Of a stretch of 7,304 bases of DNA, positions 1 to 6,098 are shown piece by piece. Position 1 is the stretch's first letter, and each line of letters starts with the position of its first letter. A program made the position numbers and the translations under genes. The notes under the pieces were generated by a model. The model was not told the DNA's origin. It ran no database searches and saw only the letters and a program-made list of their open reading frames with translations. The stretch covers positions 1-7,304 of the forward strand of contig DYLI01000082.1 in NCBI GenBank assembly GCA_020722165.1, written 5' to 3'. This stretch comes from Halothiobacillus neapolitanus (GTDB taxonomy: Bacteria; Pseudomonadota; Gammaproteobacteria; Halothiobacillales; Halothiobacillaceae).

Positions 1-703
1 GTTCGGCCACATGGCGCACGTAGAGCGGGACATTCGGCTTGCCACGATGCGGCACGGGGGCAAGATAGGGCGAGTCGGTTTCAATCAACAGACGGTCGCT
101 CGGAATCATCTTCGCCACTTCGCGCAGTTCGGCGGCGCTTTTGTAGGTTAATACACCGGAAAACGAGATGTAAAAGCCTAAATCAAGGGCGCGCTTGGCC
201 GTGGCCCAGTCTTCGACAAAACAGTGCATTACACCACCGCAATCGCCTGCTCCGGCCTCTTCCAATACGCGCAGGGTGTCTTCACGCGCTTCACGGGTAT
301 GAATAATCAGTGGCTTTTGCAGTTGGCGGGCGGCTTCGATGTGGGCGCGGAAACGCTCAACCTGCCATGCTGAGCCCGGCTCGGTACGGAAATAGTCCAA
401 CCCGGTTTCACCAATGGCGACAACGCGCGGGTCGCGTCCCAGTTCGAGCAGTTGTTCTTGCAGTATTTCCGACGTAGGCGAGCAGTCTGGCTCTTCGTTC
501 GGATGCACGCCCACACTGACCGCGACGTGTGGATAGGGTGCGACCAGCTCGCGCATGGCGGGGTAGCTGTCCAAGTCAATCGCCACACAGAGCATCCAGG
601 CCAAGTCAGCGGCATGTGTCGCTTGCATGAACTGCGCGAAATCGCCATTCCACGGACTTAAGTCAATGCGGTCGAGATGGCAATGAGAGTCAGAAAGCAG
701 CAT
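1..703 (-). CDS. tatD: TatD family metal-dependent hydrolase/DNase (YcfH-like), 3' end cut off by window
   Basis: Reading the minus strand from 703 gives 234 codons without a stop, and the gene runs off the left edge. Family members are about 255-265 residues, so only the last 20-30 are missing. Visible metal-site motifs of the TatD amidohydrolase fold are DSHCHLD (H7, H9), GETGLDYF (E99, residues 98-105), HTREA (H135), MHCF (H160) and ETDSPYLAPVPHRGKPN (D210, residues 208-224). Family members are divalent-metal-dependent deoxyribonucleases; the YcfH branch at this locus is poorly characterised, so the physiological substrate is unknown. I chose ATG 703 because homologues begin two to four residues before DSHCHLD. 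An in-frame ATG at 724 overlaps the pilZ stop as TAATG and would add MPVVNNT; neither start has a clear ribosome binding site. It is the last visible gene of the operon, next to pilZ as in Pseudomonas. Confidence 0.95.
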   Translation of the reverse strand, partial: MLLSDSHCHLDRIDLSPWNGDFAQFMQATHAADLAWMLCVAIDLDSYPAMRELVAPYPHVAVSVGVHPNEEPDCSPTSEILQEQLLELGRDPRVVAIGETGLDYFRTEPGSAWQVERFRAHIEAARQLQKPLIIHTREAREDTLRVLEEAGAGDCGGVMHCFVEDWATAKRALDLGFYISFSGVLTYKSAAELREVAKMIPSDRLLIETDSPYLAPVPHRGKPNVPLYVRHVAE

Positions 704-723
704 GGTGTTGTTCACTACGGGCA

Positions 724-1065
724 TTAAATTGTGTAGGTACGCTGTTCGCTTTGCAAACTACCTGCTAGGTAGTTTTCAACTTTGGCACGGGTCATGCCAT
801 TGTCGGCTTCAAGAAACTGCACGCCAACGCCTGCCGGTCGGCCGCCCTGCGCGCCTGCCGGGGTCATCCATACGACCCTGGCCGCCACGCGGGTTTTTTC
901 TGGATCATTCATCATGCTCAGCACCAGGAAGACTTCTTGCCCCATACGCAGGCGCGTTTGCCCGGGCAGGAACATGCCACCGTTTTTCAAAAAAGGCATA
1001 TACGAGGCATACAAGGTGGCCTTGTCGGGGATGTTGTGCTGCACGATGCCGGATGTTGTGGTCAT
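724..1065 (-). CDS. pilZ: PilZ domain protein of the type IV pilus (PilZ) type
   Basis: A 113-residue single-domain protein closely resembling the founding PilZ of Pseudomonas aeruginosa. Matching stretches are LYASYMPFLKNGGMFLP (residues 19-34), the RVVWMTPAGAQGGRPAGVGVQF strand-turn-strand core (63-84) and the ENYLAG tail (97-102). In Pseudomonas and Xanthomonas, PilZ is cytoplasmic, is needed for type IV pilus assembly, and in Xanthomonas bridges the pilus ATPase PilB and FimX. The N-terminal RxxxR motif that canonical PilZ domains use to bind cyclic-di-GMP is absent, and only a degenerate form of the D/NxSxxG loop (NGGMF) remains. It therefore probably does not bind the nucleotide itself, as known for this subgroup. 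The ATG at 1065 lies 2 bases after the holB stop and is preceded by a strong GGAGG. No other pilus genes are in the window. Confidence 0.95.
   Translation of the reverse strand: MTTTSGIVQHNIPDKATLYASYMPFLKNGGMFLPGQTRLRMGQEVFLVLSMMNDPEKTRVAARVVWMTPAGAQGGRPAGVGVQFLEADNGMTRAKVENYLAGSLQSEQRTYTI
755..775. repeat. Perfect 9-bp inverted repeat inside the 3' end of pilZ
   Basis: AAACTACCT (755-763) and AGGTAGTTT (767-775) are perfect reverse complements separated by a 3-base loop. In the pilZ mRNA this could form a hairpin starting about 50 bases before the tatD ATG. It is not followed by a U-run on the transcribed strand, so it does not look like an intrinsic terminator. The codons involved encode the conserved NYLAGSL tail of PilZ, so chance within coding constraint is a fair explanation. 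Confidence 0.4.
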
Positions 1066-1067
1066 GA

Positions 1068-2132
1068 TTAGCCTCCGAGGCGTTGAAAACGGATCAAAAG
1101 CTCCTCCATCAGAAGCTCACGATTCAGCGGGTGGTTGATGAGGCGGCTGAGTTCAAGCAAGTAATCATACAAGCCAAACAACTCGCGTGCATTCAGCCGA
1201 GCAGCCAGCGGAGCCAAAACATCGGCAAAATCACGATTGACCAGGTTCATAGCCGCTGCCGGTGTGTGCGCCGCGCCTTGCAGGCGGATTAAATCCACAA
1301 GGAGTAAGCGAACCCAATGTAGCAACTGCGGCCATTCGGTTTTGTCCTGGCTTGCGGCCAAGGCCAGCGGATTGCCACCGGCACGCAACAGGTGCAACAA
1401 GGACTCCAGCCAGCGGCTGCGCTGTGCCAAGCGCTCCGGCTCGGCCAACTCCAGCGCCGCCAAAGGCCGCCCTTCGGCCAAATCGAGCACACGCGCCGGG
1501 TCTTCGCCAGCGAGCTGTGGCTGCTGCGCCAACCACGCCAAGGCGGCGGCGCGTTCAGGAATAGGCACCAGCCAACGCTGGCAACGGCTGCGAATGGTAA
1601 TCGGCAGGCGCGCAGGCTGGGAGCTCACCAAAATAATCAGCGTGCCTGCGGGCGGCTCTTCCAGAGTTTTGAGCAGACTGTTGGCGGCGGCCGGGGTCAT
1701 GACATCAGCTGGCTCAATCACGCCCACCTTGCCATGCTGAAAGCTGCTGCTCAGGTACAGGCCAGCACAAAATTCGCGCACCGCATTAATTTTGATGTCC
1801 TTGTCTTTTTTATCTGTGGCTTTGCTGTCCTTCTTGTCTTTGGCCGCATCATCGTCCTTGCTGTCTTTATCTTTAGGGCTTAGCAGGCTGAAATCCGGGT
1901 GTGCGCCCGCCAAAAAGGGATGACACGATCCGCACTGTCCACAGGCCTGACCATCCTCCAGGGGATGATAGCACAGCGTGGCCTGCGCCAAACGCATAGC
2001 CAACTGACTTTGCCCCAAACCCGGCTCACCACTGATAAGTAGCGCATGGGGCATACGCCCTTGGCTTTGCAGCGCATGAAAACGCGCGAACTCGCCATGT
2101 AACCAGGGGTAAAGCGGGCTGTGCATGGTCAT
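1068..2132 (-). CDS. holB: DNA polymerase III delta prime subunit
   Basis: A 354-residue clamp-loader subunit (E. coli HolB is 334), part of the tau/gamma-delta-delta' complex that opens the sliding clamp. The Walker A position reads GEPGLGQSQ (residues 35-43) with the lysine replaced, as expected for delta', which does not hydrolyse ATP. The zinc module cysteines C54, C64, C67 and C70 are all present (ACGQCGSCHP). The conserved AAANSLLKTLEEPP is at 148-161, and the arginine-finger SRC motif is S182-R183-C184. Start: ATG 2132 forms an ATGA overlap with the tmk stop; GTG 2141 and ATG 2126 are in-frame alternatives. Residues 85-113 form a Lys/Asp-rich insertion described separately. The gene sits between tmk and pilZ, and its stop is 2 bases before the pilZ ATG. 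Confidence 0.96.
   Translation of the reverse strand: MTMHSPLYPWLHGEFARFHALQSQGRMPHALLISGEPGLGQSQLAMRLAQATLCYHPLEDGQACGQCGSCHPFLAGAHPDFSLLSPKDKDSKDDDAAKDKKDSKATDKKDKDIKINAVREFCAGLYLSSSFQHGKVGVIEPADVMTPAAANSLLKTLEEPPAGTLIILVSSQPARLPITIRSRCQRWLVPIPERAAALAWLAQQPQLAGEDPARVLDLAEGRPLAALELAEPERLAQRSRWLESLLHLLRAGGNPLALAASQDKTEWPQLLHWVRLLLVDLIRLQGAAHTPAAAMNLVNRDFADVLAPLAARLNARELFGLYDYLLELSRLINHPLNRELLMEELLIRFQRLGG
1072..1076 (-). promoter_or_regulatory. Strong ribosome binding site for pilZ within holB end
   Basis: GGAGG on the minus strand lies 6 bases before the pilZ ATG (1065). It is the best Shine-Dalgarno match in the window and sits inside the last codons of holB. It fixes the pilZ start and suggests that pilZ is translated well independently of coupling. 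Confidence 0.8.
1794..1880 (-). other. Lys/Asp-rich low-complexity insertion in HolB
   Basis: Residues 85-113 of HolB, between the zinc module (ending near HPD, 78-80) and the IKINAVRE strand (113-120), are almost entirely K, D, S and A, with repeated DKK/KDK steps. On the plus strand the DNA is a run of near-repeats of cttgtcttt/ctgtccttc type, pointing to growth by local duplication or slippage. In E. coli HolB this place is a short loop. It is in frame and probably a disordered, surface-exposed loop; no function can be assigned. Confidence 0.8.
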
Positions 2133-2773
2133 GCCGACCACAGCGGCGCAAAAAAGCGCTCAACTTCAGCGTGCATGGCGGCTTGCACGGCATCCAGCGG
2201 TTGTGCCGCATCCAGCACGATAAAGCGCTCCGGTGCGGCGGCCACTTGTGCCAGAAAATTGGCGCGCACGCGCTCAAAAAATGGCCTACCTTCGTGCTCG
2301 ATGCGATCTTCCGGCTCGCCCCGGCTGCGCATCCTCGCCAGCCCCACATCCACCGGCGTGTCCAAAAGCAGGGTCATATCCGGGCGCAAATCGTCTTGTA
2401 CAAACTGCTCCAGCCAGGCGATGGCATCGTTATCCAAACCACGCCCACCGCCCTGATAAGCGTAGGATGAGCTGGTAAAGCGATCAGAGATGACCCATGT
2501 CCCCGCCTCCAGCGCAGGACGAATGACTTGTGCAACGTGCTGCGCGCGCATGGCAAACATCAGCAATAACTCGGCCTTTAGATCCATACCTTCGTATACC
2601 GGATCAAGCAGAATAAAGCGCAAAGCCTCACCCAACGGCGTGCCACCCGGCTCGCGGGTACGCAGCACATGCAGGCCACGCACTTCAAGCATCTGTTGTA
2701 AACATTGCAGATTGCTGGACTTGCCCGCACCTTCGCCGCCTTCCAAAACAATAAAACGTCCACGCTGCTTCAT
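2129..2773 (-). CDS. tmk: Thymidylate (dTMP) kinase
   Basis: A 214-residue cytoplasmic kinase, the usual length, that phosphorylates dTMP to dTDP with ATP and is essential for dTTP supply. Visible motifs: P-loop EGGEGAGKSS (residues 11-20), dTMP-binding TREPGGTPLGE (39-49), DRFTSSSYAYQGGGRGL (97-113) containing the signature Asp-Arg-Phe, and a LID region RSRGEPEDRIE (149-159) with several arginines. The start ATG 2773 overlaps the mltG stop by one base (TAATG), with AGGA 8 bases upstream. The stop overlaps the holB start by four bases (ATGA). Both junctions imply translational coupling. The tmk-holB pairing is conserved across many bacteria. Nothing odd is seen. Confidence 0.97.
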   Translation of the reverse strand: MKQRGRFIVLEGGEGAGKSSNLQCLQQMLEVRGLHVLRTREPGGTPLGEALRFILLDPVYEGMDLKAELLLMFAMRAQHVAQVIRPALEAGTWVISDRFTSSSYAYQGGGRGLDNDAIAWLEQFVQDDLRPDMTLLLDTPVDVGLARMRSRGEPEDRIEHEGRPFFERVRANFLAQVAAAPERFIVLDAAQPLDAVQAAMHAEVERFFAPLWSA

Positions 2774-3819
2774 TAATGTTGTCCTGAAATATAACGCCGC
2801 ACGGCGCGATTATGTGCGTCCAAGGTTTCCGAAAACACATGACCGCCGCGCCCATCGGCCACAAAATACAGTGCCGTGCTCTTTTCCGGGTGCATCACGG
2901 CCTCTAAAGCAGCCTTAGACGGCAGAGCAATCGGCGTAGGCGGCAGCCCTGTACGTGTGTAGGTGTTCCACGGCGTATCGCGTTCCAAATCACGGCGGCG
3001 GATATTGCCATCGAAGGCGTGACCTAAGCCATAAATCACTGTTGGATCGGTTTGCAGCTTCATGCCTTTACGCAAACGGTTCACAAACACCCCGGCAATT
3101 TTGGCGCGTTCGGCGGCAATACCGGTTTCCTTTTCCACAATCGAAGCCAAAATCAGCGCCTGCTGCGGGGTGCCCAAGGGTAAATCCGGGTCGCGTTCCG
3201 GCCAAAGCTTGGCCAAAGTTTGCTGCATGGCCTCATGCGCACGTTTGAGCACCGATAAATCCGTATCGCCGCGTGAAAAAACATAGGTTTCCGGCATGAA
3301 AAAGCCTTCGGCTATTGCGTTCTTGTCACCCAAGGCCGCCATCAAATCCCTTGCGCGCAAGGCGAACCCCTCTTGCATTAAAGCAGGATGTTGCGCCAGC
3401 ACATCGCGCACCTGCTCAAGCGTCATACCTTCCACCAGGGTAACTTTGTGCTGAATGCCCTGCCCGCTGGTCAGCATCTGTAGCAACTCGCTCGGTGTCA
3501 TGCCCGGTTCAAGGCGGTATTCACCTGCGCGCAAACGCCCAGCATTCGCGTCCATACGCGCCAACACGCGCCAACGCAGGCGCCCCAAATCAAACCAGGA
3601 ATCAGGCCAAGCTAATGTCGGAGCCAAATCATCCAGCACATCATTCAGACGTGCGCCACGTTCCAGGGTGATGCACAGCGGCTCGGACAGAGGCAGGGCT
3701 GTTGCAGCAAAACGACGCACATCCTCGCGCACGCCCCATGCCGCCAAGCCTACCAATACGGCTAAAATCAGTGCAATCAAGGACAATCGCGCCCAAAACA
3801 CCTTACCAAACCAGCTCAT
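2773..3819 (-). CDS. mltG: Endolytic peptidoglycan transglycosylase MltG (YceG-like)
   Basis: A 348-residue inner-membrane protein (E. coli MltG is 340) that cleaves nascent glycan strands and is thought to terminate their elongation. One N-terminal membrane segment spans about residues 10-29 (LSLIALILAVLVGLAAWGV), and the rest should be periplasmic. A LysM-like region is followed by the YceG catalytic domain: EGFFMPETYVFSRG (171-184), ASIVEKETG (225-233) with E229 at the position of the E. coli catalytic Glu218, FVNRLRKGMKLQTDPTVIYG (245-264), and WNTYTRTGLPPTPIALPS (284-301). I chose ATG 3819: it gives an ATGA overlap with the pabC stop and has GGAG 6 bases upstream. An in-frame TTG at 3831 would add four residues but overlaps that ribosome binding site. 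The gene is flanked by pabC and tmk, as in E. coli. Confidence 0.95.
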   Translation of the reverse strand: MSWFGKVFWARLSLIALILAVLVGLAAWGVREDVRRFAATALPLSEPLCITLERGARLNDVLDDLAPTLAWPDSWFDLGRLRWRVLARMDANAGRLRAGEYRLEPGMTPSELLQMLTSGQGIQHKVTLVEGMTLEQVRDVLAQHPALMQEGFALRARDLMAALGDKNAIAEGFFMPETYVFSRGDTDLSVLKRAHEAMQQTLAKLWPERDPDLPLGTPQQALILASIVEKETGIAAERAKIAGVFVNRLRKGMKLQTDPTVIYGLGHAFDGNIRRRDLERDTPWNTYTRTGLPPTPIALPSKAALEAVMHPEKSTALYFVADGRGGHVFSETLDAHNRAVRRYISGQH

Positions 3820-4613
3820 AGACGACTCCAAAGCTCATGCTGCAAACGCTGGGTCAGCTCGCCAGCTGCCCATTCACGATGCCCGTGCAGCGCGCGAACC
3901 GGGCGAATCCCATGCAGGCTATTGGTTAAAAAAACCTCGTCGGCGCAAAGCACATCGTCCAGACACAAACGTGTTTCTTCTGCTGCCAAACCAAGGCGCT
4001 CGGCACAAGCCAGCACCTCGGCACGCATCACCCCAGCCACACCGCATTGATCCAAGCACGGCGTGCGCAAGCGCCCCGCCTGCACCAAAAATACATTGCT
4101 CGCCACCGCCTCAATCAGCTCGCCCTGACTGTCGAATAACAAGCCCTCGGCAATATCCTGCTCACGCCATTCAGCACGCGCAAGCACATATTCCAACCGA
4201 TTAAGGTGTTTGATACCGGCCAGAATCGGCTGACGGGCTAGGGTCAAGTTGCACAGACGCACCACAATACCTTCCTTTGCATCGGTAAGCGTCGGCAACT
4301 GTTGCGGATAACGCAGCAAAAAAAATGTCGGCTCAGCACGCTCAGGCGGCGCATAACCGCGTCCGCCACTGCCCCGCGTCAAAATCAGCTTGAGCACACC
4401 CTCGCCCATGCTTTCTGCCGCCTGCTGCAACGCTGCCTCAATCTCGGGCACATCATGCAGGGGGATGGCTAAACGCGCTGCACCCAACACCAAACGATGC
4501 AGATGGCGCGGCAACAGACGCACTCGCCCGGCGACGACCGCCATGGTTTCAAACAGCCCATCGCCATAATGCAGGCCGCGATCAAGCAAGGCCAATTGCT
4601 CCGCAAACTGCAT
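3816..4613 (-). CDS. pabC: Aminodeoxychorismate lyase
   Basis: A 265-residue fold-type IV PLP enzyme (E. coli PabC is 269) that removes pyruvate from 4-amino-4-deoxychorismate to give p-aminobenzoate for folate. Visible motifs: DRGLHYGDGLFET (residues 11-23), LKLILTRGSGGRGYAPP (74-90), GIKHLNRLEYVLAR (133-146) with K135 the expected PLP Schiff-base lysine, GELIEAVASNVF (164-175), and LDQCGVAGVMR (187-197). The RGSGGRGY and GIKHLNR signatures separate it from branched-chain and D-amino acid aminotransferases of the same fold. The start ATG 4613 overlaps the pabB stop by one base (TAATG), with a G-run about 7 bases upstream. It takes the product of the upstream pabB gene, so coupled translation makes sense. 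The stop overlaps the mltG start. Confidence 0.95.
   Translation of the reverse strand: MQFAEQLALLDRGLHYGDGLFETMAVVAGRVRLLPRHLHRLVLGAARLAIPLHDVPEIEAALQQAAESMGEGVLKLILTRGSGGRGYAPPERAEPTFFLLRYPQQLPTLTDAKEGIVVRLCNLTLARQPILAGIKHLNRLEYVLARAEWREQDIAEGLLFDSQGELIEAVASNVFLVQAGRLRTPCLDQCGVAGVMRAEVLACAERLGLAAEETRLCLDDVLCADEVFLTNSLHGIRPVRALHGHREWAAGELTQRLQHELWSRL
3826..3829 (-). promoter_or_regulatory. Ribosome binding site that decides the mltG start
   Basis: GGAG on the minus strand lies 6 bases before ATG 3819, inside the last codons of pabC. It favours ATG 3819 over the upstream in-frame TTG at 3831, whose codon abuts this motif. Confidence 0.65.
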
Positions 4614-6091
4614 TAGCTTGCCCCCAAGCCCAACGCACGCAACAAACCCCGCGCCTTGGCACGAGTTTCCAAAAGCTCTTCCGCTGGCACCGAGTCGGCC
4701 ACAATACCCGCACCAGCGCGCAGCACAAAATCCGCGCCATCGAGTTGCAGCGTGCGAATCAGGATATTGCTATCCAGCGAGCCATCACGATTCAAATAAC
4801 CAAGGCTGCCGGTATACGCTTCACGCGGCACAGGCTCCAATTCGGTCAGAATCTGCATACAGCGCACTTTGGGGCAACCGGTAATCGTGCCACCGGGAAA
4901 CAACGCTGCCAGAACCTGTCCGGGGGTAATCTCGGCGCGCAATTCGGCGCGCACATTCGACACGATATGATGCACATGGCGGTAACTTTCGATCACCATG
5001 CACTCGTCCACCTTGACCGTGCCCGGCTTAGCCACACGCCCCAGATCATTGCGCTCCAGATCAAGCAACATAATGTGCTCGGCGCGCTCTTTGGGATGAA
5101 TAATCAATTCAGCCTTGAGCGCCGCATCTTCATGCGCATCCGCGCCACGCCGACGCGTACCGGCAATCGGGCGGGTCTCGATCACACCATGCCGTGAAGA
5201 CACAAGGCGCTCAGGCGAGCTGGACACAATGGCATGTCCTTCGATAAGTGACAAAGCGGCAAACGGGCCGGGATTATTGTGTGCCAACTGCGTGAATAAA
5301 TCGGCAGGCGCCGGGGCTGCGCTAAATCGCCCACGCCAAGCGCGCGACAGATTGGCCTGAAAAATATCCCCGGCGAAAATATACTCGCGAATGCGTGCCA
5401 CGCCGCGTAGGAAAAGATCTGCATCATCTTCGCGGAGATCAAATTCAGGTAAAAAACCTTCCCCCTTTTTCAAAGGGGGATCGAGGGGGATTTGAGAGGA
5501 TTCTGTGTAATCGACTACATCAAATCCCCCCTGCCCCCCTTTTCCAAAGGGGGGAGAAGAATCAGCAACAACCGAATCAGCCTCAAGTCGCTGAATATCC
5601 TCGGCACACTGCGCCAAAAACGTCGGTGCATTACCCTCTTCGACCCACCATGTCGTTTGCTCAAGATGGTCAAAAATCAGCGCCGCCGGACAACGCTCGG
5701 CATAGGCCACTGGCAATGCGCCCGCCGAAGGTTCGCCGCGACTCGGAACGGACGGCTCCAGCGCATGTGCCAACTCATAGCCCAGATAAAAAAACCAGCC
5801 ACCATGAAATGGCAAGCCCGCCGTCTCAACAGCACTCAGCTCAGGAATGCGCTCAGCTTGCCACCACGCATCCAGCTCCTGCAAAAAATTGCCGGAAAGC
5901 GGCACACCATCACGCTGGCAAGCCTGGCCATCAAAACGCAAGCGTGAACTCGGAAAGGCAAGCAAAATATCGTAGCGACCTTGCGCTGTGCCGTGTGCAG
6001 AAGATGCCAGCAAATGCGGATAACGCGCAGGATTAGACCGTTGCAAGTCCAGAAAATCCACGGCATGTTCGAGGCGCTGTATCACCCGCAT
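4613..6091 (-). CDS. pabB: Aminodeoxychorismate synthase component I (PabB), with an in-frame repeat insertion
   Basis: A 492-residue chorismate-binding enzyme (E. coli PabB is 453) that, with glutamine amidotransferase PabA, makes 4-amino-4-deoxychorismate. No amidotransferase domain is fused and no pabA is in the window. Residues 1-175 are the anthranilate synthase I-like N-terminal domain and 220-492 the chorismate-binding domain. Motifs: YIFAGDIFQANLSR (237-250), TRPIAGTRRRG (306-316), KERAEHIMLLDLERNDLGRV (334-353), VHHIVS (373-378), FPGGTITGCPKVR (398-410), and GAGIVADSVPAEELLET (460-476). The VHHIVS and GGTITG motifs and the pabC neighbour argue for PabB. The Ala in PIAGT is TrpE-like, so anthranilate synthase activity cannot be fully excluded. 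The tryptophan-site LLES motif reads LLAS (27-30), so Trp feedback is unlikely. Residues about 178-211 come from a palindromic repeat. The start is 7 bases after the fabF stop; the Shine-Dalgarno site is weak. Confidence 0.9.
   Translation of the reverse strand: MRVIQRLEHAVDFLDLQRSNPARYPHLLASSAHGTAQGRYDILLAFPSSRLRFDGQACQRDGVPLSGNFLQELDAWWQAERIPELSAVETAGLPFHGGWFFYLGYELAHALEPSVPSRGEPSAGALPVAYAERCPAALIFDHLEQTTWWVEEGNAPTFLAQCAEDIQRLEADSVVADSSPPFGKGGQGGFDVVDYTESSQIPLDPPLKKGEGFLPEFDLREDDADLFLRGVARIREYIFAGDIFQANLSRAWRGRFSAAPAPADLFTQLAHNNPGPFAALSLIEGHAIVSSSPERLVSSRHGVIETRPIAGTRRRGADAHEDAALKAELIIHPKERAEHIMLLDLERNDLGRVAKPGTVKVDECMVIESYRHVHHIVSNVRAELRAEITPGQVLAALFPGGTITGCPKVRCMQILTELEPVPREAYTGSLGYLNRDGSLDSNILIRTLQLDGADFVLRAGAGIVADSVPAEELLETRAKARGLLRALGLGAS
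5451..5480 (-). terminator. Terminator-like hairpin plus U-run inside pabB
   Basis: In the mRNA sense (minus strand), unit A of the repeat folds into a 9-bp stem: U, five C, UUU, then loop GAA, then AAA, five G, A. Three bases later comes a run of six U (5456-5451). This is the shape of an intrinsic terminator, about 840 bases before the end of pabB. Translating ribosomes would normally keep it open, so it may act only when pabB translation fails, or not at all. Confidence 0.35.
5460..5555. repeat. 96-base composite palindrome (two inverted 36-base repeat units) inserted in pabB
   Basis: Unit A (5460-5495) and unit B (5520-5555) are inverted copies of the same 36-base sequence, identical at 28 of 36 positions by my hand alignment, separated by 24 unrelated bases. 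Each unit holds a short hairpin of a C-run, TTT, a 3-base loop, AAA and a G-run (A: 5460-5480; B: 5534-5554), then a second G-run and ATTTGA. The GGGGGATTTGA tails (5485-5495 and 5520-5530) face each other. The layout recalls REP doublets or other small non-autonomous palindromic elements. Total length is exactly 32 codons, and no stop occurs in the pabB frame, where the units are read as SPPFGKGGQGGFD and IPLDPPLKKGEG. I could not recognise a transposase, and no target duplication is clear. Confidence 0.85.
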
Positions 6092-6098
6092 GGCACCA

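Noticed and set aside
1237..1883. Overlapping plus-strand open frames opposite holB.
   Set aside because: They are arginine/alanine/glutamine-rich shadow translations with no ribosome binding site or recognisable domain, while holB on the other strand is unambiguous.
2009..2032. Degenerate Walker A of HolB (Gln in place of Lys) as a possible inactivating mutation.
   Set aside because: Loss of the P-loop lysine is normal for delta prime subunits, which do not hydrolyse ATP. The cysteines and SRC motif are intact.
3455..4204. A 249-codon open frame on the plus strand opposite mltG and pabC.
   Set aside because: It is antisense to two clearly recognisable genes, and its translation is rich in A, P, S, R and H without any domain. 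This is typical of a shadow frame in GC-biased coding DNA.
5460..5555. CRISPR or insertion sequence at the pabB repeat.
   Set aside because: Only two units, in inverted rather than direct orientation, with one 24-base spacer and no transposase frame; a palindromic repeat doublet fits better.
5395..6036. A 213-codon plus-strand open frame opposite pabB.
   Set aside because: It is antisense to the conserved PabB frame. It stays open partly because the palindromic repeat is open in several frames, and no motif is seen.
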